Assembly (NCBI GenBank): GCA_964017065.1
Contig: OZ024788.1
Coordinates: 838,727-902,726, forward strand
Reading direction: 5' to 3'
Length of the DNA: 64,000 bases
Source: Haliclona indistincta
Lineage: Eukaryota; Porifera; Demospongiae; Haplosclerida; Chalinidae
The position numbers and the translations under genes are program-made. Positions 57,201 through 64,000 of the stretch are shown in pieces. Within the stretch, counting starts at the first letter, position 1, and each line of letters opens with the position of its first letter. The notes under the pieces are model-generated. The model was not told the DNA's origin. It saw only the letters and a list, made by a program, of their open reading frames with translations, and did not search any database.

Positions 57201-57293
57201 TCAGAGCTGGATGATAGACCTCCTCCTGGTGAGAAGAGGTTCATTCCCACTGGGAGTGTGGCTGCCTTTAAAGTGGCTCAAGAATCAGCTTAG
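49842..57293 (+). CDS. OPLAH: 5-oxoprolinase (ATP-hydrolysing), complete 30-exon gene
   Basis: OPLAH converts 5-oxo-L-proline to L-glutamate using ATP in the cytosolic gamma-glutamyl/glutathione cycle. Thirty exons with GT-AG borders and consistent phases sum to 3,861 nt (1,286 residues), close to the 1,288 of human OPLAH as I recall it. Borders are 49842-50000, 50049-50240, 50292-50417, 50475-50581, 50631-50746, 50837-50910, 51045-51299, 51597-51714, 51767-51821, 51883-52206, 52526-52611, 52672-52894, 52963-53101, 53256-53368, 53422-53485, 53534-53634, 53691-53727, 53777-53887, 53944-54045, 54248-54422, 54472-54581, 54874-54948, 55015-55071, 55155-55382, 55430-55579, 56342-56416, 56467-56549, 56596-56756, 56806-56903, 57147-57293. 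Motifs: [10 protein letters not shown] (8-17), [23 protein letters not shown], then hydantoinase-B blocks [43 protein letters not shown]. No lesion is seen. Confidence 0.95.
54615..54873 (+). repeat. (CTCA)n microsatellite filling OPLAH intron 21
   Basis: About 60 CTCA/CACC tetranucleotides run up to the acceptor. A shorter tract of the same unit fills intron 23 (55075-55130). Confidence 0.95.
55580..56341 (+). repeat. ~17-bp minisatellite filling OPLAH intron 25
   Basis: The 762-bp intron is nearly all CACACCATCACTACTAT with single-base variants, about 45 copies, some shortened to CACACTATCA. Exons on both sides join in frame (CAASL then [14 protein letters not shown]). The long Ser/His/Tyr frames are artefacts. 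Confidence 0.95.
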
Positions 57294-57384
57294 AATTAAC
57301 AACAAGGATATGTATTTTGTAAAAGAATTTCTGAAACGGACCTGTTAATAGTAATGTTCTAGATTACTGATGCTGAACATGAAA

Positions 57385-57802
57385 TGCCTCGGTGGAATTT
57401 CAGTGACAGCACTAGAATTCTGTAGCTGAGTATGACAGTCTCTTGACCACAAATGTTGTGACACATTGTCAGCCAGCAACTAGCATGCATGTGCTGAATG
57501 CTGATGATTGTAGTACATATAGGCATGCCCAGCTGAATTCCACTGCTAGGCTTCAGCTGATTGCATAGCTGCAACCACTACATCATCTGCATTATCCAAG
57601 GACCTCCAAACAGCAACTTCGTATAGTCAAAGCACGTCCTGGTAATACCAGTATGTTAGCAACAGTTGTGCTCAAGACTGTACGTCATGCTTATCTCAGT
57701 GCTGTTATGCTCAGCTAGCTAGTACTCATAGCTTCTTCACTGCATGAGTGTCTGTTGGTATAATCAATATGATCATGAGCTACATGAAATTCCACCGAGG
57801 TA
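57385..57802. mobile_element. 418-bp MITE with TGCCTCGGTGGAATTTCA ends
   Basis: The left end TGCCTCGGTGGAATTTCA and the right end TGAAATTCCACCGAGGTA are inverted repeats with one mismatch in 18. It lies 92 bases after the OPLAH stop. It shares its terminal 11 bases with the elements at 18055-21413. The interior is non-coding. Confidence 0.8.
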
Positions 57803-57844
57803 TTCACACCATTGGTACTTCATTCACTCAGCATGCATGGTTAC

Positions 57845-58400
57845 TGTCTTTTAAAAAAATTTATTAGTATTATTAATTTTTTAAATACAAGTTTATGTAC
57901 AATACCGAAAAAGACATGTACTGTACAAAGGAGACACCAACTAGCGTAAGCTAATACAACTAGTGAAACATAAGATAAAATTTGATATAATAAAATTAAT
58001 ATAAGCTAAGTAAGAAAAAAAGAAATAAATTGTTCAGGATGATCTTTAAAATAGTTCAGGATGACAAAAATAAGTAAATAAGTGTATGTTACAAAGAAAT
58101 AATAGAAACAGAATGAAAACGATGAGGTCGCTAACACACAATGAGGAGGAAGGCAGTTCCAAATGGGAACACAATTGAACTAGTAAGAAGACAAATGAGA
58201 CTTAGTTTTGACCGTAATAAAGAGGACGAGAGTTAGTGTGACGAAGATTAGGATAAGGATGGGAATGAAAAAAGAGGAAGGGATAATGGAGGATTTTGAA
58301 AGATTCTGAAACACAGTTGGACCTTCTGACATCTACAACGACTAAAAAGAGACTGTAGATTCAACAAGGATAACTTGTGCGCAGGTATATATATTGCATG
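57845..58400 (-). pseudogene. LINE 3' end fragment
   Basis: On the minus strand, words such as NSRPLL, SIVFPFGTALL and VPIWNCLP in shifting frames resemble the C-terminal tail of CR1-like ORF2 proteins (the VPIWNSLP block). An AT-rich 3' end lies around 57850-57890. It fills the space between OPLAH and the NLR gene. Confidence 0.55.
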
Positions 58401-58465
58401 CCGACAGACAATAATGTTACGTAACTAAAGAGTTATCAAATGCTAGTTTCTTGATAGAGCATGCC

Positions 58466-61400
58466 TCACATAAATATTCGCACTCTGATATCAAAACCAA
58501 TGTCAGATAGTCCTTTTTCTCTTCTTGTCGTGTTAGTTGTTGCTGCTAATGATGATGCTGCTACCTCTAAAGCTTGAATTAGTAAGTCAGAAGTTCTCAT
58601 GTGAGTAGATACACGTAAGCGTAATATTAGAACAAAGTTTTTATTCAGTGACTGTACGAGTTTATTTATGCCTCTCAGCCGAAAACATTCCTGTGTTTGA
58701 TGAACTACTTCCAGCAATCCCTGTGAGTTATCACTGCTAATATACTCTTCATTCCTCCCCGTTGCGCTCTCTGATAACTTCAACTCGACTCCGTATTCAT
58801 AGCGATCATTACATTCCAGAGATGCTACAGAGCTTGTTAGGCTAAAAGGTGTTACCGACATGTTTAGTATCTTTAAAGTGCTGCTTGTCTGAAGGGCAGT
58901 AGTAATAAGAGCCATGCCAATGTCACCAAACTTATTTCCACTGATGTTCAGCTCTTGTAGTGACTGGTTGACAGCAAGTGCTCCAGAAAGTGACTCTATG
59001 CCCTTATCTGATATACTACAACTACTTATGTCCAGTTTTCTCAAGGCAGTGTTTGTCTTAAGTGCAGTAGCAATATAAGCTATGCCATTGTCACCAATCT
59101 TGTTGTAACTGATATTGAGCTCTTGTAATGAACTGTTTACAGCAAGTGCTCTAGCTAGTGACTCTGCTCCATCGTCTGATATATGAAACCGTACCATATT
59201 CAGTGTTCTCAGAATTTTATTTGTTTGAAGAGCAGTGACAATTATCTCGTCTGAACTAATGTTCAATTTTTCCAGTGACATATTTTCAGTAAGTGCTCTA
59301 GCTAGTGACTCTGCTCCCTCATCTGATATGTTAATGTGTAGTGTTTTCAAAGTGGTGTTTTTCAAAAAATTTGCTATGCAATTGCCACTAATCTCATTGC
59401 ATTTGATATCTAACTCTACTAATGACCTGTTCACAGCTAGTGCTCTAACTAGTAACTCCGCCCCGACATCAGATATGCCGCAATAGCTAATGCTTAGTGT
59501 TCTCAGAGTAGTGTTTGTCCGAAGTGCAGCGGCAATATGACCTATGCCATTGTCACCAAAATAATTGCGACTGATATTCAGCTCTTTTAAAGACTTGTTA
59601 ACGGCAAGACCTCTAGCTAGTGATTTTGCCCTGTTATCTGATATACTGCAACAATTAATGTCCAATATTCTCAAAGTTGTGTTTGTTTGAAGAACTTCGG
59701 ATATAATAAGAGTATCGCTAAAATCACTAACTCTTGTGTTCAGTTCTATCACTCCATGTAAAGCACTCCTTCCTTCAGCATGTTTGGAGTACTCAGCTAC
59801 TAGCAAACCAAACAAGTGGTCATTGAGAACACACCTACCTAGGTTCAGTTTGAGGTCACTACTGTGTCTACTAGCTATAGCCAAGAAATATCCGATAGAC
59901 ATACATGTATATTCATACAGTTTTACGCCATAAAGATCCAGTTCGTCACTCATCTTAGATAAAATTTTTCGATATAGTGATTCATTCGTAATTTGTGCGT
60001 CAAAGAAACATTCTAAATAATCGCACAAAGTACGCTTAGAAGATTCGTCTCTAAAAAAAACTCTATCGGTAAGAATCTCTTGAACACCTTGATTTGCAAG
60101 GTTAGTGAACCAAGTATAGAACTGTAATACAGCATCGAATCGAGGGTTACCACGCAGGGTTTGGAACGCACTCACCTGCTCACTTTCTCTCATTTTGGAG
60201 ATATAATAAGCAGCAAGCAGCTCTTGGATTGATAAATGACTAAAATTGTAAAACATTCTTTTGCTACGACTACCTGCCCACTGGACCTTATGCAGCACTC
60301 CCATGGCAGGGAGATCTTGCTGGTCTGGCTGACGTAAGAGAGTCGAAAGTTCATTTTGGGAAAAAACAACTTTGTTTTGCACGATTCCCTCGTATGCTAA
60401 TTTACTGATGTCGTTAATATGTTCTTTAAGGTCAAGAGGGAGGTCATCTAGTGAAGATATCGACAGTTTTATTGTTCTATTCGGTTGACGGGTATGAACT
60501 TCATTATCAATACAGCACAAGAGAACCTCATAAAATAGCTCATATTGGGAGGTGGGTAGAGTACGGTTGCGATCTAGATATACTAGTGTAAGAATGGCGG
60601 CATTGAGTGGTACGTAACAGATGCTTTCAATGGCTGGATATTTACTGAAATGCTCTTCCAGTTTGCTGCATTCAACTGTTACTTCATCAGAGGATAGCTG
60701 AGTAGACAATGCCTCTCGGAAGTACTCATGAATGCTCTCCTTGGTGAACCCAAGAATCTCCACTCGGTTGACATTCGGCCTCTTGTGTAGGTCCAGTGAG
60801 GAGTCTGGTCGAGAGGTGATGAGGATGGTAGTGTTGGATGAAACAGTACAAAAGAGTTTGCCAAGGAAAGAATTATCAGGGGGACTACTCAGATCTGGAG
60901 ATGCTCGAAGGCAAGCCGGTGCCTCATCCCAGCCATCAAGAATAATCAAGCATTTCAAGCCATTTTTGACTGATTGGGCCACCGTTCCCACAATTTCTAT
61001 CTCATCATCGTTCCCACTAGCCACTAGGAGAAGCTCATCTAAACCCATGCTTGGTCCAGCTGAATGAACAGCTGGATGGCGCAGGTATACAAGAGCCACC
61101 AGGTCAAACATGGCCAGGTTACCATTGGCCCACTCGTGGCAGTAATGGTGAGCCAGTGTTGTTTTGCCTGACCCTAATGCTCCCTCTACAAGAATCACTA
61201 ATGGTCGGCAAGTATTCTCAAAGATGCCATCATCAAAAATGCTATCCCTATCTACCGGCACCTTAGCATCCATGAATTGCTTGAGCTCTCCTTTGACTCG
61301 ATGCATTGTCAGTTTATCAGCTTCGTGACCGTATCGCATTCCCTTTTCTTTAGTCATAGCTAGTTTAATGTGCTTACTGACTGGTAGTGGCAGCCATGTT

Positions 61401-61922
61401 GTGGGTGGAGTTTGATACACTCTCATGAGTCTGTCCACATACACAGAAAGATAGCAATCTGTGTATAGACGAGAACATATAATTCATTAGTAATATTGGA
61501 ATACATTAATACATACCAGCAGGTGTTGAGTTCAGCACACTACATGATGCAGTCTCACCTTCGCCGCGGCTCTCAACGTTTCCGCGTCGACGTCTACATG
61601 TATGTTCCAGGCATTTCTTACGCAGAGTTGAAGCAATCTCCTTATCTATGACCTCCAAGATGTTGACAAATCCACCGAATAAATTAGGTGTCGTCTTAAT
61701 CGCATTCATAGCCGCTGTCGTGAGGCTGGCTATCTTGTGTCCGGGGCCCAACCCTGTGACAGCAATGGCGTCTGTATGAGTAGCATCAGTGATCAGACCA
61801 GCCTGGAGGAGCTCAGAGGAGAAGGACGGCAGGTCAGCATTAGGAACGCGACGGTTGATAGCGGCAATGTGTCCTTTCACTGCCAAATACTCGGGACTCT
61901 CTGTCTCTAGCGAATGGGCCAT
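58466..61922 (-). CDS. NOD-like receptor: CARD-like/NACHT/LRR protein, two exons
   Basis: Exon 1 is 61922-61517 and exon 2 is 61458-58466, joined in phase 1, for 1,132 residues. Residues 1-110 (MAHSLETESPEYLAVKGHIA, then helices to ASTLRKKC) look like a helical Death-fold/CARD-type domain. The NACHT ATPase follows, with Walker A GALGSGKTT at 228-236, Walker B LIILDGWDEA at about 305-314, sensor TSRPDSSLD, and a winged-helix/HD2 segment ending FSHLSIQELLAAYYIS. From about 735 to 1010 are nine or so ribonuclease-inhibitor-type LRRs of 28 residues (NTTLRTL, AVNKSLKELNISRN). A final 110 residues have no clear repeat. Such receptors sense intracellular danger or microbial cues through the LRRs and signal through the N-terminal domain. 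Upstream in-frame Met codons exist, but 61922 is the last before the domain. No lesions are seen. Confidence 0.92.
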
Positions 61923-62031
61923 AATAGACCTTTTTACCCTGAGAGCTGGAATGTTGCGGTAATCAATAATTATACGTGACGTCATGGCCGAGTACATTCT
62001 TCCGCCATAATTTTTGTTTAATACTTTAATA

Positions 62032-62898
62032 CACAAGTAAAGTAAAAAAGTTTTAATAAAAAAAACTAAAAAGTGTAGGGATGACGCTTGCAAAAGTAAA
62101 GGAACAAGATGGGATGATGCTTGCAAAAGTAAAGGAACAAGATGGGATGATGCTTGAAAAAGTAAAGGAACAAGATGGGATGATGCTTGCAAAAGTAAAG
62201 GAACAAGATGGGATGACGCTTGCAAAAGTAAAGGAACAAGATGGGATGATGCTTGCAAAAGTGAAGTATGTAAAAGTCCCAAGTATCCCTACATCAGCGG
62301 CTTGCTGCGATGGCGTGTAACTGACAAATGCGGAATCCTCTTCCTATACCTTTTACAACCGTCAATTACTTAATCGGACTGTGTGACAGTGTCTTCCAAA
62401 CCACAGATACCTCTAGTTATTCACAACTGTCAACTACTTCATCGGACCAAACACAGATACCTCTAGTTGTTTACAACCGTCAATTACTTCATCGGACTGC
62501 GTCCTCCAAACACAGATACCTCTAGTTGTTTACAACCGTCAATTACTTCATCGGACTGCGTCCTCCAAACACAGATACCTCTAGTTGTTTACAACCGTCA
62601 ATTACTTCATCGGACTGCGTCCTCCTTCAAGCCGCTGATGTAGGGATACTTGGGACTTTTACATACTTCACTTTTGCAAGCATCATCCCATCTTGTTCCT
62701 TTACTTTTGCAAGCATCATCCCATCTTGTTCCTTTACTTTTGCAAGCATCATCCCATCTTGTTCCTTTACTTTTTCAAGCATCATCCCATCTTGTTCCTT
62801 TACTTTTGCAAGCATCATCCCATCTTGTTCCTTTACTTTTGCAAGCGTCATCCCTACACTTTTTAGTTTTTTTTATTAAAACTTTTTTACTTTACTTG
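62032..62898. mobile_element. 867-bp hairpin of tandem repeats directly upstream of the NLR gene
   Basis: The arms 62032-62303 and 62629-62898 are almost perfect inverted copies. Each contains a 33-bp unit (TGCTTGCAAAAGTAAAGGAA + CAAGATGGGATGA) repeated about six times. The loop (62304-62628) holds about five ~59-bp direct repeats (CAGATACCTCTAGTTGTTTA, CATCGGACTGCGTCCTCC). The right-hand terminus CAAGTAAAGTAAAA mirrors the left. The hairpin begins 110 bp upstream of the predicted NLR start codon. Open frames across it are by-products. Confidence 0.85.
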
Positions 62899-64000
62899 TT
62901 CCTGTTACTTTTTTTATCACTATCAGTTTGAACTTATTAGCTGTATTCTAGCTATGCTAGCTCTTATTTCATTTTTACAACTCTGTGAGCAGCAGATACT
63001 AGTCTAGTAGATCAGAAGGTTAATAGCCTCTAGACAGAGAGTCAAGGAACATGGAATGTTATTATCGGCAATCACAAGAATAATGAAAACGTTTAAATTA
63101 GTTAGAGAGGTTGAGAGTATGAGTTGACAACATGATATTTCTTAGCACTGTGATGGATGAAGAAAGACTAACACTAACAACTCAGTGTATGATGCCATGG
63201 CTAGTCCGTAGACTAGTCCCAGGCTTGCATGTTGATGTTGATATCACGATCACAGAGGCTTCTAGCTTGTTACAATGTCCAGTTGTCAACAGCACAGGGT
63301 CCTATGGGTATAGCCTACGCCGGGTAGTGTAAGAAACTAGTAGCCTATGCCCCAGGCTGAGATCGGGTAGCCACCGTCGTCCGGTTCGCGCCTGCCGTGG
63401 GTCATGATGTCAGCATAGACAGATCAGTGCTACCCAGGGTATAGTATACTGCTTGTTCATACCTCTAGGCTCTACCTTGCGCGCTGAAGCGCCCAGAGCA
63501 GAGAGAAAGCGACAACCGAGTTCAGTTTCAAAACTGATGTGGGCGGAGTCAATGATCAGCAGCGACAAGAGGGTTAATTAATGGAATCGCTCTAACTGTC
63601 CAAAACGGTCCAAAACCCATGTTTTTCAAGGATTATTCGTTTCTTGTAGTGTTTGATGCCTATCTAAGAAGTAAGTGCACTACCCCAGATGCATACACAT
63701 GCGATGGTGCAGGTTTGGTAGTGATTCGTTCACTCAGGACAGCGCTAGGCTTACTGAAAGAAGAAGAAGAAGAAGAAGAAGAAGAAGAAGAAGAAGAAAG
63801 ATGAACAATTCGCGTGGGCGGCGATTTTAGTTTACCACTTTAGAAACGTCTGCCAGCTTCGCCAAAGATATTTTCTTGCTCAGAACAATCGTCTGATCAA
63901 TCCTAGATGTCTGGAATCTCGAGAAACGCTAATACAGCGAAGGTCTGCAACGGCTCTCTGAGAGTCGCCATCTTGATTTTCGTCGTCAAGCAAGCAGTCC
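62899..64000. other. Gene-free right edge, with (GAA)n at 63759-63799
   Basis: No frame here has recognisable content or splice context. A GAA trinucleotide tract of about 13 units lies at 63759-63799. GC-richer DNA at 63340-63480 (CCGTCGTCCGGTTCGCGCC) may be the edge of another repeat or a CpG-bearing promoter, but nothing decides it. Confidence 0.4.

Noticed and set aside
61506..62282. Extending the NLR N-terminus upstream through LLQASSHLVPLL repeats
   Set aside because: That part is the 33-bp repeat hairpin, mirrored at 62650-62931; Met at 61922 is the natural start before the Death-fold domain.
63132..63332. 66-codon frame near the right edge
   Set aside because: It has no recognisable domain, no splice or poly-A context, and its length is expected by chance.

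Overview
The window is animal nuclear DNA, most likely from a demosponge such as Amphimedon or a relative. That assignment is inference. It rests on short GT-AG introns (often 50-100 bases), CARD-like/NACHT/LRR and ankyrin-Roc-COR-Death genes side by side, a RecQ-like helicase remnant of a kind I associate with sponge repeats, and a very high density of foldback elements. No organelle or prokaryotic signature is seen.

The window has two parts. From 1 to about 33.2 kb it is almost entirely mobile DNA, much of it nested. It holds two TTAA-bounded repeats (193-5639); a 4.5-kb reading frame for a PIN/CXC-type protein broken by one in-frame TGA (5790-10325); and LINE reverse-transcriptase fragments, one carrying an inserted hAT element (12405-13212). 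Next come an imperfect-TIR element (13849-17707) with a RecQ-like helicase remnant, three TTAA MITEs and a LINE, and a foldback element with a 10-bp target duplication (18733-20270). The best-preserved unit is an 8.85-kb DNA transposon (21630-30478). It has TIRs of about 1.35 kb, a perfect 6-bp target duplication, an intact DDE integrase-type gene, and a second spliced gene with a DMAP1-binding-like N-terminus that can be completed by either of two alternative exons.

From 33.3 to 62 kb the host genes appear. They are a tetraspanin (33394-34968, minus, one apparent +1 frameshift), a large palindromic satellite element (35398-38726), and a truncated duplication of the ankyrin-ROCO 5' end (39715-40650). 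Then come a decayed cytosolic carboxypeptidase (41280-41850), a Ser/Gln-rich gene (41858-44241), an ankyrin-Roc-COR-Death gene (44415-47860, minus), a complete 30-exon 5-oxoprolinase gene (49842-57293) and a CARD-like/NACHT/LRR receptor gene (58466-61922, minus). The 5' flank of the receptor gene is a long hairpin of tandem repeats.

The ankyrin-ROCO-Death and NLR genes are both Death-fold signalling proteins on the minus strand, flanking the metabolic OPLAH gene. This looks like a small immune or cell-death neighbourhood rather than an operon. The most unusual unit is the two-gene transposon with its alternatively spliced DMAP1-binding-like accessory protein. All exon boundaries were read by eye from splice signals and frame continuity, without transcripts or database searches.
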